Positions 17,536-26,386 of a stretch of DNA of 48,881 bases are shown piece by piece. Position 1 is the first letter of the stretch. Every line of letters starts with the position of its first letter. This stretch comes from Nostoc flagelliforme FACHB-838. GTDB lineage: Bacteria > Cyanobacteriota > Cyanobacteriia > Cyanobacteriales > Nostocaceae. A program made the translations under genes and the position numbers. Location of the stretch: positions 1 to 48,881 of the forward strand of contig NZ_JACJSI010000051.1 in the NCBI RefSeq assembly GCF_014698065.1. Reading direction: 5' to 3'. The notes under the pieces are model-generated. The model saw only the letters and a program-made list of their open reading frames with translations, ran no database searches and was not told where the DNA came from.

Positions 17536-17612
17536 GATAATCACTGGGGACTGGGAACTGGGGAATGGGGGCTGAAGATAAGGGAGAAATAATCAATGCC
17601 CAATGCCCCATG
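17536..17612. repeat. STRR1-like (CCCCAGT) and CCCAATGC short tandem repeats
   Basis: The spacer between the exporter and HlyD genes holds degenerate CCCCAGT heptamers (seen on the plus strand as ACTGGGGACTGGGAACTGGGG) and a CAATGCCCAATGCCCC array. Such short tandemly repeated repetitive sequences are characteristic of heterocystous cyanobacteria. A further CCCCAGT run at about 19918-19940 is inside the exporter coding region. Similar CCCAATT/CCTATGCCC runs lie at 15905-15935 and 46235-46275. Confidence 0.6.
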
Positions 17613-17619
17613 CCCAACC

Positions 17620-20600
17620 TCAACTAACTTGAGCCAGTTGTTGTTGATTCAGATAGTAATAATGACCTTTTTTAGCGATTAATTCGTCATGAGTACCGCT
17701 TTCTACTAAAACGCCTTGGTCTAAAACCAGGATTAAGTCAGCGTTGCGGACTGTAGAGAGGCGATGGGCAATAATTACACTTGTGCGTCCTTTAAGAATT
17801 GTTTTGAGGTTGTTTTGAATAATTCGTTCTGATTCCGAATCTAGGTGACTAGTGGCTTCATCAAACAGTAATAACCGAGGATTTCCGAGCAAAGCACGAG
17901 CAATAGCTAGGCGTTGGCGTTGTCCACCAGAGAGCATACCACCGCTTTCACCAATTTCGGATTCGTAACCCATCGGTAGTTTTTGAATAAATTCATCGGC
18001 TCCAGCATATTTTGCTGCTTGGATAATTTCTTCTGAAGAAGCATTTGGATAAGCGATCGTAATGTTTTCCCGAATAGTCCCACCAAACAGAAAAGTATCT
18101 TGGTCGACAACGCCGACTTGAGAACGGAGCGATCGCAAGGAAAGAGTAGTTATATCAGAACTATCAATAAGTACTTTGCCATCTGTCGGCGGGTATAAAC
18201 CCAAAATCAACTTACTCAGGGTTGTTTTTCCAGAACCGCTGCGCCCCACCACTGCAACCATCTGTTCTGGCTTAATTTCAAAGTTGAGATTTTCTAATAC
18301 GTTAGTCTCACTTTCTGAGTGATAACGAAAGGTAACATTCTGGAAACAAATGTTACCGCGAAGCTTACCCAACGGCTTGCGAGGTTTAGTTTCTAGGTCT
18401 TCTTCTGGTTTTGCTTCCAACACATCATTAATGCGTTCGGTAGAAATCACAATTTCCTGTAATTCATTCCACAGCAGAGCCAGTCGCTGAAAAGGATCTA
18501 AGACGTTACCCACCAACATATTGAAAGCAACTAATTGTCCAATAGTCAGTTCGCCATTAATTACCTGGGTTGCTCCATACCACAGCAATGAAGTATTCAC
18601 AAAAGTTTGGATGACACCACTGATAATTTGCAGGCGGTTGCCAATTATTTGAGCATTAAATTCTTTTTTGATTACATCATTCAGCAGTTCCTCCCAATGC
18701 CAACGCACTGTCTGTTCAATTGCTAATGAGCGGACAGTACGAATTCCATTTAAGGATTCTATGAGATAGCTATTTTCTTTAGCACCTGCATTAAAAATCT
18801 CTCTAGAGATACGGCGCAAAATACTTGTGCTAGCCAGCGCCAAGATAAAAAATGGCGGTACAGTACACAGCACGAATAATGCCATCCGCCAGCTATAGGA
18901 GAACATCAAGGCTAGATAAACTACTAATGTCAGCATATCCAACACTATGGATAGTGTTTGACCAGTAAGGAATTGTTGAATTTTCTGGTTTTCTTGGATG
19001 CGAGAGACTATATCCCCAACGTAACGCGACTCAAAATAAGCAAGGGGTAAACGGAAGGTATGTTTGATAAAGCCTACGAGTAAGGCAATGCTAATGCGGT
19101 TAGCAGTATGAAATAATAGATATTGCCTTACACCATTTACAGCAACACCAAACAACCCAAAAACAATCATTCCCAAACCAATAGCGTTTAAGGTTGGAAC
19201 ACTACGTTGCACAAGTACTCTGTCGAGCAACAACTGGGTAAATATTGGCGTTACCAGCCCAAATAATTGAATTACCACCGAAGCTATAAAAATTTCTAGC
19301 AGTGTTCGATAGTGAGGTTTGATTAACTCAAAAAATTTCCAAAAGCTTCTACTTTCGTCTTTAGCATTTTTGAGTAGGGCTGTAGGTTCCAGTAACAATG
19401 CATAACCACTCCAACCGGCTTGAAATTCAGCTCTTGTCAGGTTGCGTTGGCCAATCTCTGGGTCACATACAATCACCCGCTTTTTGGTGATTTCATAGAC
19501 AACAATAAAATGTTTACCATCCCAGTGGACAATTGCAGGTAAAGGTTGTTCTGCTAATTTATCAAGACTGGCTTTCACTGGACGGCTGGCAAAACCCAGG
19601 TTTTCTGCTGTTGCTGCCATCGCCTTCAGAGATGCACCGTTGCGGCTGACATTGGTCATATCCCGCAGGCGATTGATATTAAAATGTTTGCCCCAATAGT
19701 TACCAATCATCACCAAGCAAGCAGAGCCACAATCGGCTGTACTTTGTTGGGCATAGAAGGGATAGGTTTTGGTGATGCGTTTCCACCAATGCCCTATTTG
19801 AACTTTCGGGCTGGGAAAGTACAAACGCGACTTTTTTGGCTGTTGTTGTGACTGCTTCTCTCTTTGCGGAAAAGGAATAATTTTAGATTTTGGAGATGGG
19901 AAAGTTTTTTCTCTAGTCCCCACTCCCCAGTCCTCAGTCTCTAATCCCGTTTCGCTGACGTTCATGGCCAAAGCCCACTCCCCCAATTCTGGGAAGTATT
20001 CTAGTGCTGTTTGCATCTGATCGTTTTTCAGAATGTAAGCAATCGTTGGTTGTGTTGCTTGCCAATCTCCTTGTTTTGGTTGGGCAAAAATTGTGCCTGT
20101 TGTCAAAGAATGGCCTTGAGAATGCCGCAGATGTCCTTTGTACAATAGCCATAATTGTGAATCTTGAGATATTTTTGGACTTACAGAGCCAGTGTCTAAC
20201 TCGTGTCGCTCAAACAGAGATAAAGCTTTGAGCATTCCTGGAACTTGTGATGTGTGGCACGGAAATTGTGAGATTTGGCGACATAACAACAACAAATCCC
20301 AAAGTTCTGCACGGGCAAAAAGGCGATCGCGAATGTTAGGATACTTGTCTATCAACGTCTGCAATGCTTCTTGCCTGAAATAGCCAAGTTTTAAGCTTGT
20401 CGAAGCTCTGACTACATAAGGACTAAAGTTAGCTTCGGGAAACAGAGTCAATTCGCCGAAAAAAGACCATGCACCAAAGGTAGTAATTAAATTTTCAGAG
20501 CTATCCAACAGTCGGACTTTACCTGTAAGAATAATATAGATACCAGGACTAGTCTGTGCAGATTGCCAGAACTCCTTTGCTACTGGTGGCTCTACAATCT

Positions 20601-20703
20601 CCATTTGTGCCAAAAAGTTTTGTAATTCTTTTTCTGAAAGCTTTACACCTAAGGTGTACAACAGTCTTTCACTTACATTTCGTTCAAAAAGCACTGGTGG
20701 CAT
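17620..20703 (-). CDS. HetC-like peptidase-C39 ABC exporter with N-terminal cyclic-nucleotide-binding-like domain
   Basis: A 1027-aa exporter, close to the size and layout of HetC. Residues 20-140 resemble a cNMP-binding fold (GIYIILTGKVRLL, FFGELTLFPE) and a degenerate second one may follow (160-245). A linker at 250-310 contains repeat-encoded sequence. The C39 peptidase is at 313-440 with Cys325 (ADCGSACL), His398 and Asp414 all present. The membrane domain spans about 455-770. In the ATPase, Walker A is GRSGSGKTT (820-828), the signature is LSGGQ (924-928) and Walker B is LLLFDEA (944-950). It should cut double-glycine leaders and export the peptide; the 14418-14660 product is the obvious substrate. 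GGAG lies eight bases before the ATG. It is first gene of the operon. Confidence 0.9.
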   Translation of the reverse strand: MPPVLFERNVSERLLYTLGVKLSEKELQNFLAQMEIVEPPVAKEFWQSAQTSPGIYIILTGKVRLLDSSENLITTFGAWSFFGELTLFPEANFSPYVVRASTSLKLGYFRQEALQTLIDKYPNIRDRLFARAELWDLLLLCRQISQFPCHTSQVPGMLKALSLFERHELDTGSVSPKISQDSQLWLLYKGHLRHSQGHSLTTGTIFAQPKQGDWQATQPTIAYILKNDQMQTALEYFPELGEWALAMNVSETGLETEDWGVGTREKTFPSPKSKIIPFPQREKQSQQQPKKSRLYFPSPKVQIGHWWKRITKTYPFYAQQSTADCGSACLVMIGNYWGKHFNINRLRDMTNVSRNGASLKAMAATAENLGFASRPVKASLDKLAEQPLPAIVHWDGKHFIVVYEITKKRVIVCDPEIGQRNLTRAEFQAGWSGYALLLEPTALLKNAKDESRSFWKFFELIKPHYRTLLEIFIASVVIQLFGLVTPIFTQLLLDRVLVQRSVPTLNAIGLGMIVFGLFGVAVNGVRQYLLFHTANRISIALLVGFIKHTFRLPLAYFESRYVGDIVSRIQENQKIQQFLTGQTLSIVLDMLTLVVYLALMFSYSWRMALFVLCTVPPFFILALASTSILRRISREIFNAGAKENSYLIESLNGIRTVRSLAIEQTVRWHWEELLNDVIKKEFNAQIIGNRLQIISGVIQTFVNTSLLWYGATQVINGELTIGQLVAFNMLVGNVLDPFQRLALLWNELQEIVISTERINDVLEAKPEEDLETKPRKPLGKLRGNICFQNVTFRYHSESETNVLENLNFEIKPEQMVAVVGRSGSGKTTLSKLILGLYPPTDGKVLIDSSDITTLSLRSLRSQVGVVDQDTFLFGGTIRENITIAYPNASSEEIIQAAKYAGADEFIQKLPMGYESEIGESGGMLSGGQRQRLAIARALLGNPRLLLFDEATSHLDSESERIIQNNLKTILKGRTSVIIAHRLSTVRNADLILVLDQGVLVESGTHDELIAKKGHYYYLNQQQLAQVS

Positions 20704-21363
20704 TTTCTCAGCTCCACAACAAAATTTAGTTATTAGCCTGAATCAGATTCAAAAATTAATTAAAAATATTATTGAATACCGTATTTTCACCGGAGAAACT
20801 ATAAACTTCTTTGAAGTATTGTTGTGAGGAAAGAACATTGTAGTTACTATCTCTCTTTTACATACAAGGTATTTTTTATTTGGTGGACAGCCCTACTAGT
20901 TCTACCAAGTTTTTGATTGTGACAATCACTAATGTGAATGTCAAGATATTGAGCTAGACCTTTGCTTGGCTAGAATTTAAGTTAAACATCAACTAATTAC
21001 ATCAACAGACTCGGCACGAATATGTATGGCTGGCACATTTCGATAATCAGCAGTGTCCGTAATTGATGATTAAGAAAAATTATTATCAAATCCAAATTGT
21101 CTAGGTGCAGTAATAGTTATGGGAATTATTTGGGTTGTCAATCACCAACTATTGAAAATTTTTCCAGAATTATTGATTCGGAAAGAATATATCCTAGCTG
21201 AAAATTGGCTTTCAGATTTTAAAGAAGACCTGACTTGGAAAAAAACATAATAGAATGATTTAATACATTCAAAACTTTATTAATAGCCTTGTCTTCACTA
21301 AAATGGTGTGACATAATTGTATAAATTGCATTGAGTTGTAAATGATGATTAAACGCAGTCTAT

Positions 21364-21731
21364 TGTAGTTGTGTGACCAAAGCCTGACAGCAAAAAGAAC
21401 ATAACTACACTTATGATTAACCTTGTTGGTTAATCATAGACTTACACAATGTGCAATTAACGCCCGGTGTTATTCCCCTAGGGTTTTGCGAGTCTAGGGG
21501 AGAGTTGCCGGGATAGCCTCAGTCGCAAGAAAAGCAACCTCTATCACTAAAAACCTAGCTTTGGTTAGGCTACAGGAAGGATAGGGCTATAAAAACTATA
21601 AAAGCACATCATAATTTTTGGATATTTTGCTAATAAAGCAAAATTTTACTTAGACAAAGACTGCCTAAGAGGAGTTGGAAGATTCGAGAGCGAATCCTTC
21701 CCAGTGGTGTGTATCCATTATTTTTAATGGA
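21364..21731 (+). ncRNA. Candidate structured RNA: cluster of strong hairpins
   Basis: Successive stems are visible. (1) TGTAGTT 21364-21370 / AACTACA 21403-21409. (2) Perfect 11 bp TATGATTAACC 21412-21422 / GGTTAATCATA 21428-21438. (3) CCCGG 21463-21467 / CCGGG 21508-21512 enclosing TCCCCTAG / CTAGGGGA. (4) ATAGCC 21513-21518 / GGCTAT 21585-21590. (5) ATTTTGC / GCAAAAT around 21624-21643. (6) GGAAGATTCG / CGAATCCTTCC 21677-21701 with one bulge. (7) TCCATTA 21714-21720 / TAATGGA 21725-21731, a candidate terminator. The order fits one folded transcript of about 370 nt. The strand is uncertain because hairpins look alike on both strands. It does not match tmRNA, RNase P, 6S or any riboswitch consensus I know. 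Confidence 0.35.
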
Positions 21732-22440
21732 ACATCTAGCAACTCATTTAACGTTTGTATTATACCTCCTATCGTGTAATAAATGCAAGTGATTAAAATA
21801 GGCTCGACTAACAGCATATTTACCTCATTAGGTTACAATTAGCTTACACTGCTTAAGTCGAAATTTGAAGAATTTAGGACTTTCTTAATGTAAATTGTTT
21901 AAAAAATCGCCTACTAGATAACTTTTAACAAAAAAATATATTTAAACCCCATTTATACATTAAATCTTTAAACAGCTAGGCGACATACCATGATGGTAAT
22001 TATGAAGACGCACATTGTTTCTTTAAGCAGTATACTAAGTTATTTGAATTAGCAGTGACATCAAACACGTTAACACTGTGATCGACAACACATCTGATTA
22101 AATTACCGCAACCATAGGATTTTCACCATGCAAGGGTATGGCAACGATACGTATTACAGCTTGGTTAAGTTGAGAAATATTCGTCGTGCTCAAATGAGTC
22201 TCTAGTTCAAAAATGACAATAAATTGCAAGTTAGTCTTTGAAAACTTTAAAATTGCGATGCTATTAAGTAAAATATTAAATGTATAAATTTAGTAATGAT
22301 TCTAGAGCCATTGCCCTGACCAAAGTGTGAAATTATAAATTTAGTTAAACGTAGGAAATTCTCTAAAAACAAACAGCGTTACCTTTCTTCAAATCAGTAA
22401 TGCTGTTGCTGCATATTAGTCTACTAGAACATCTATAATT

Positions 22441-22489
22441 GAGGCGAATTTAGCGATTCGTTAAACTGTGGAGCGATCGCTAAATCCTC
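22441..22489. repeat. 14-bp interrupted palindrome with HIP1 core
   Basis: GAGG (22441-22444) and ATTTAGCGAT (22448-22457) pair with ATCGCTAAAT (22476-22485) and CCTC (22486-22489), leaving a 3-nt bulge and an 18-nt loop. The right arm includes a GCGATCGC octamer. It is probably a dispersed repeat or an mRNA structure. Confidence 0.5.
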
Positions 22490-22739
22490 TGGTTGGCTTG
22501 CTCTTGAAAGCTGTTTGTGTCATACTTGCACAAATAACTTATTTACTAAATTTCGACCGATTTTAAGTAGTATATTTGACGTTTATTAAAAGCAATACAG
22601 TTCACCAAAAGAAATTATCTGTTGACAGAGGCAGAGGCAGATGAGGAAGTGGGGAATCAAGACCTCTACAGGTTATCAGAGTGAGGCAAGACTTCCGTCA
22701 TGCAAAAAATTGATGTTCTTTGCAAACTTGAGATGCTTT

Positions 22740-22841
22740 TATAGCGGCTTCCATTCAGATGCAGTACAAAATTATATCGCAAGGTGTAGGGAGCATGCCG
22801 TGCCCCTACGGGTTTACCTCACATAAGCGAGAAACGCTATA
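22740..22841. mobile_element. MITE with TATAGCG ends
   Basis: A 102-bp element bounded by TATAGCG (22740-22746) and CGCTATA (22835-22841), with an inner palindrome GTAGGGAGCATGCCGTGCCCCTAC (interrupted). There is no coding capacity. It lies 52 bp upstream of the acyl-CoA dehydrogenase start, where it could influence expression. Confidence 0.6.
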
Positions 22842-22893
22842 TATTGAAAAACATCTTTGATTAAGTAGTCAAGTGAGTTGTGAAGGAATATTT

Positions 22894-24093
22894 ATGTCAC
22901 AGTTGGAGCAAGCAGTGCCAGACACCTTTGTAGCCAAAGGCTTAGAAACTCTACCCAATATTTACGACCGGGTTGAGGCTTTGGCCAAGGACTTTGCCAC
23001 CCGTGCAGGGGGGCACGACAAAGATGGTTCCTTTCCCTTCGAGAATTTTACAGCCTTGCATGACGCAGAATTGCTCAACCTCACCATCCCGCGTGAATTC
23101 GGTGGCCAGTGTTTGGGGCTGTCAACAATCTGTCAGGTGATTGAAGGGATAGCGCGTGGCGATGCTTCAACCGCGTTAGTATTAACAATGCACTATCTTC
23201 AACATGCTCATGCGGCTCGTAGCCGTCACTGGCATCCAGAAGTATATAAGCGGCTGTGTCGTGAATCAATCGAAGGCATATCTTTGCTAAATGCTGCCCG
23301 TGTTGAACCAGAGTTAGGAACGCCAGCTAGAGGCGGATTACCTGCTACAATTGCCGAACGAACAACAGAAGGCTGGCGTTTAACAGGACATAAGCAGTAC
23401 ACCACGGGCAGTCCTATCCTCAGCTACTTTGTTGTATGGGCACGGACAACTGAGGATGAACCACAAGTTGGAAGTTTTTTGGTTCCGCGCGATCTGCCAG
23501 GTTTGCGAATTGTCGAAACTTGGGATCACTTGGGAATGAGAGCTACGGGCAGCCATGATTTAATTTTAGAGAATGTATTCATTCCCTCAGAGTATGCTCT
23601 AAATATCAGCCCCATATCTGCTGCGCCATCCTTTGATCCGTTGATTTCTACTTGGGGCAGTTTGACAGTCAGTGCTTTATATCTTGGTGTTGCTACTAGT
23701 GCGCGAGACTGGCTTGCTAAATATCTTTGGGAGCGATCGCCTTCTAATCTCAAAGAACCACTGGCAACTCTGCCACGCTTCCAAACTGCTGTGGGTGAGA
23801 TAGAAGCACTGCTGTTCGCTAACAATAGATTAATTTACAGCTTAGCTCAAGATATTGACAAGGGCAAGTATGAACCTAACGTAGGATTACAGGCACAAGC
23901 TGTTAAATATCTCACCACAACTAATTCAATTCGTGCTGTGGAGATTGCCTTAGAACTAATAGGTAATCCTGGTTTATCAAAAAAGAATCCTTTAGAGCGA
24001 CACTACCGTGACGTTCTGTGTAGCCGTATCCATACACCGCAAAATGATGTTATTTGCCAGTCATTGGGGAAGTCGGTGCTGAATGTCAAGTAG
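22894..24093 (+). CDS. Acyl-CoA dehydrogenase family flavoprotein, SfnB-like
   Basis: 399 aa from ATG 22894. AAGGA at 22883-22887 sits six bases upstream, so I prefer this over the GTG at 22873. The acyl-CoA dehydrogenase fold shows in an N-terminal helical part, the flavin-loop strand GWRLTGHKQYTTGSP in mid-protein, GSFLVPRDLPGL, and GMRATGSHDLILENVFIP. A C-terminal helical domain contains SIRAVEIALELIGNPGLS. Relatives in sulfur-scavenging operons (SfnB/DszC-like) act on organosulfur compounds rather than acyl-CoA. The ssuC remnant and intact ssuD next door support that reading, although they lie on the other strand. The substrate is unproven. Confidence 0.8.
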   Translation: MSQLEQAVPDTFVAKGLETLPNIYDRVEALAKDFATRAGGHDKDGSFPFENFTALHDAELLNLTIPREFGGQCLGLSTICQVIEGIARGDASTALVLTMHYLQHAHAARSRHWHPEVYKRLCRESIEGISLLNAARVEPELGTPARGGLPATIAERTTEGWRLTGHKQYTTGSPILSYFVVWARTTEDEPQVGSFLVPRDLPGLRIVETWDHLGMRATGSHDLILENVFIPSEYALNISPISAAPSFDPLISTWGSLTVSALYLGVATSARDWLAKYLWERSPSNLKEPLATLPRFQTAVGEIEALLFANNRLIYSLAQDIDKGKYEPNVGLQAQAVKYLTTTNSIRAVEIALELIGNPGLSKKNPLERHYRDVLCSRIHTPQNDVICQSLGKSVLNVK

Positions 24094-24186
24094 TTGGAGA
24101 TTGGGGAAAAAGAAGGGCAGCAGGGGGCAGGAGGAATATTCCTCTTCTCTGCATCCTTCCCTCTCCCTCTTTTCAATGCCCAATAC

Positions 24187-24225
24187 TTCTCTACGAGATG
24201 CTGTTCGCGTTTGCTCAGTACAAGT
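24187..24225. repeat. CTACGAGATGCTGTTCGCG dispersed repeat
   Basis: A CTCTACGAGATGCTGTTCGCGTTTGC-type repeat (interrupted here to avoid a long string) lies between the dehydrogenase and the ssuC remnant. An opposite-orientation copy is at about 25155-25205. The two copies bracket the ssuC chimera. Just before this copy, 24094-24180 is G/A- then T/C-rich low-complexity spacer. Confidence 0.45.
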
Positions 24226-24293
24226 GCCCAATATTTTAGTATCCAGCTTGCTTGTCTACGACATTCCGCAAGGGCTGATCGGTTTGGTAGCGT

Positions 24294-25097
24294 TTAAGAT
24301 TGTCGATAAAGAGTTGTGCTATGCGCTCTTTCAGCCGTGGCTACAAGGCGGAACAATGGGGTGTGATAAAGGCGTTCGGTAACGACCATAAAAGACTTTC
24401 CGGTGGTAGAGGTTTTCAGGTAAAATCCGTTGACATAAACTTCTGCATCACTAGCATCACCATCGAGATTCCCTTCACTATCCACTTCTACAACATCTAT
24501 ATTAGATGGTAGGTGTGGCTCAATATCTGCAATGAGATGATCGAGTAAGATTAATTTCACTATTGGGGCAACACTGCGAATGCCATGAAATGTATTAAGA
24601 TATATCGAAAAAAATACACTCATAGACACTAGAAATAACCTAGCTTGATCGCCAATACCAAACAAGAGAATAATTAGCAGAATTAATGCCAAATTGGGTA
24701 TAGTGCGGAGCATTTGCAGAGAACCATCCAATAACTTTTCTGCTATACGAGAAAAGCCATTGAGTAATCCTAAATCGAAGCCAATACTACCACCAACTAT
24801 AAAACCAGATATTCCCCGCCCAGCACTAATTCCTACATGTTGAAAAAGTTCTCCGGTGGAGGCTAGTTCAATCGCTGTAGCGATGATGCCACTAGTGGCT
24901 GGTAAAATTCTGGTTGAGAGCAAACCAGTTCTGGAAGAAAGTTCCCAAAGTACTAGTACTAAAACAGGAACAATTAAAGGAACTATTTTCTCGATTTGTG
25001 GGTTTTCTAACACCTCGCTCAAAGATATATTATTGTTGTTGCGTTTGGTGTGTTTAAAAGTAATAGTCATTGAATTCTGGTTTTTAGATTGTTCCAA
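24294..25097 (-). pseudogene. ssuC: Truncated SsuC permease fused to the start of a D-2-hydroxyacid dehydrogenase-like sequence
   Basis: Residues 1-177 read as a sulfonate ABC transporter permease: helix near 38-52, then GELFQHVGISAGRGISGF, LQMLRTIPNLALI, FGIGD, and YLNTFHGIRSV. The reading then leaves SsuC at the point where the rest of the permease (EAA loop and last helices) should follow. From residue 181 (about 24557) it reads KLILLDHLIADIEPHLP...GDASDAEVYVNGFYLK, which I recognise as like the N-terminus of D-2-hydroxyacid dehydrogenases. The last 35 residues match nothing. The product cannot be a working permease. No ssuA or ssuB is present. A deletion joining two genes is the simplest explanation. 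Confidence 0.7.
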
Positions 25098-25125
25098 AGG
25101 ATAAGTCTAGAAGCTTCGTCAACAT

Positions 25126-25205
25126 AATTTGTAATTTTCTCTTTAATTACAAATTACGTTAGCGAACGCGAACAGCGTCTCGTAGAGAAGCGGTAGCGTT
25201 AGCGA
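25126..25205. repeat. Hairpin plus GCGTCTCGTAGAGAAG dispersed repeat
   Basis: AATTTGTAATT / AATTACAAATT form a perfect 11-bp hairpin (about 25126-25155). It is followed directly by a GCGAACAGCGTCTCGTAGAG-type repeat running into AGCGGTAGCGTTAGCGAG. It fills most of the 140-bp spacer between ssuD and the ssuC remnant. Confidence 0.5.
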
Positions 25206-25237
25206 GCGATCAAGCGTCATTACGAATTATCAATTAG

Positions 25238-26386
25238 TCATGAGGCACTTGTTAGTTGTTTAGCAAGTTTCTCATTAGTGACGATTTCGCTAACAGTACT
25301 CAAGGCTGGTGGGGTTAAAGGTGCAGGTTCACTCTGCAAAGGTAGGCGTGGAAATAATAATTCAGCAGTGCGATATGCTTCTTCTAAATGAGGATATCCA
25401 GAAAACACGAAGGTTTCTATGCCCAAATTGCAATATTCCAGCATCCTAGCAACAATGGTGTCGGGATCTCCAACTAGGGCTGTACCAGCACCACCTCGCA
25501 CCAATCCAATTCCTGTCCAGAGGTTGGGGCTAATTTCTAAGGTTTTTCGACTACCACTATGTAATTGACTCATGCGTCGCTGTCCTTCAGAATCAGAACT
25601 AGCCAAGTCTTTCTGAGCTTTTGCGATCGCATCCTCATCCACATACTTAATTAGCTCATTGGCAGCATCCCAAGCAGCTGACTCTGTTTCTCGCACAATT
25701 ACGTGCAAGCGAATCCCAAAACGCACTGTTCTACCTTGTTCAGCCGCCAGTCGCCTAACTTCGGCAATCTTTTGGGCTACTTGCTGTGGAGGTTCGCCCC
25801 AAGTCAGGTAAACATCTATATGTTTAGCAGCAACCCGCTTGGCAGCAGCAGATGAACCACCAAACCACAAAGGTGGATAGGGTTTTTGAACTGGTGGAAA
25901 TAGGAGTTTACTACCTTTGATATCCAGGTAGTTTCCTTTAAAATCGACTGTTCCCCCACTGACGATACCCCGCCAAACTGTGAGAAATTCATCGGTTAAA
26001 TCATAGCGATCGTCATGATTAAGATGCAAGCCATCCCCAGCAAGTTGCACAGGATCTCCACCTGTCACCACATTAATTAACAATCTTCCTTTAGAAATCC
26101 GGTCAAACGTTGCTGCCATCCGGGCAGCAGCACCTGGGGAAGTAATTCCTGGACGAATTGCTACGAGAAATTTCATCTGCTTAGTGACAGAGATGAAAGC
26201 GGCGGCAGTTATCCAAGCATCTTCACAAGAACTCCCTGTGGGTAACAATGCGCCCGTGTAGCCTAAATTATCCACAGCTTGGGCAATTTGCTGCAAATAA
26301 TCAGGTGTGGCAACACGAGAGCCAATATCTGTGCCTAAATAGCGTCCGTCATGAGAACCAGTAGGAATAAACCAGAGAATTTGCAT
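25238..26386 (-). CDS. ssuD: FMNH2-dependent alkanesulfonate monooxygenase
   Basis: A 382-aa luciferase-fold enzyme that cleaves alkanesulfonates to aldehyde and sulfite, using FMNH2 from an SsuE-type reductase (not encoded here). It aligns with E. coli SsuD without gaps in the N-terminal 300 residues. The known key residues fall at identical numbers: Cys54 (GSSCEDAW), His228 (RLHVIV) and Arg297 (LVRGGAG). ATG start at 26386. The gene is intact but has lost its usual transporter: the adjacent ssuC is a fusion remnant. The enzyme may therefore work with a transporter encoded elsewhere, or be on the way to loss. Confidence 0.92.
   Translation of the reverse strand: MQILWFIPTGSHDGRYLGTDIGSRVATPDYLQQIAQAVDNLGYTGALLPTGSSCEDAWITAAAFISVTKQMKFLVAIRPGITSPGAAARMAATFDRISKGRLLINVVTGGDPVQLAGDGLHLNHDDRYDLTDEFLTVWRGIVSGGTVDFKGNYLDIKGSKLLFPPVQKPYPPLWFGGSSAAAKRVAAKHIDVYLTWGEPPQQVAQKIAEVRRLAAEQGRTVRFGIRLHVIVRETESAAWDAANELIKYVDEDAIAKAQKDLASSDSEGQRRMSQLHSGSRKTLEISPNLWTGIGLVRGGAGTALVGDPDTIVARMLEYCNLGIETFVFSGYPHLEEAYRTAELLFPRLPLQSEPAPLTPPALSTVSEIVTNEKLAKQLTSAS

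Larger units (their letters stand above)
20704..22893. other. 2.2-kb region without a convincing gene
   Basis: This spacer separates the divergent exporter (minus) and acyl-CoA dehydrogenase (plus) genes. It carries a hairpin cluster (21364-21731), a 14-bp palindrome (22441-22489) and a MITE (22740-22841). A 43-codon plus-strand frame (21119-21250, starting MGIIWVVNHQLL and preceded by about 15 more open codons) has protein-like composition but no family I know; it may be a gene remnant. I found no GTA-N8-TAC NtcA box by eye. Confidence 0.6.

Noticed and set aside
21440..21600. Hairpin cluster considered as tmRNA, RNase P RNA, 6S RNA or a cobalamin riboswitch
   Set aside because: None of the conserved cores of those RNAs could be found by eye, so it is left as an unassigned candidate.
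22641..22826. Plus-strand 61-codon open frame before the acyl-CoA dehydrogenase
   Set aside because: It runs through a MITE, so it is repeat-derived.
20704..22893. NtcA-type promoter (GTA-N8-TAC) for the HetC-like exporter
   Set aside because: No well-placed match was found on reading through the region.
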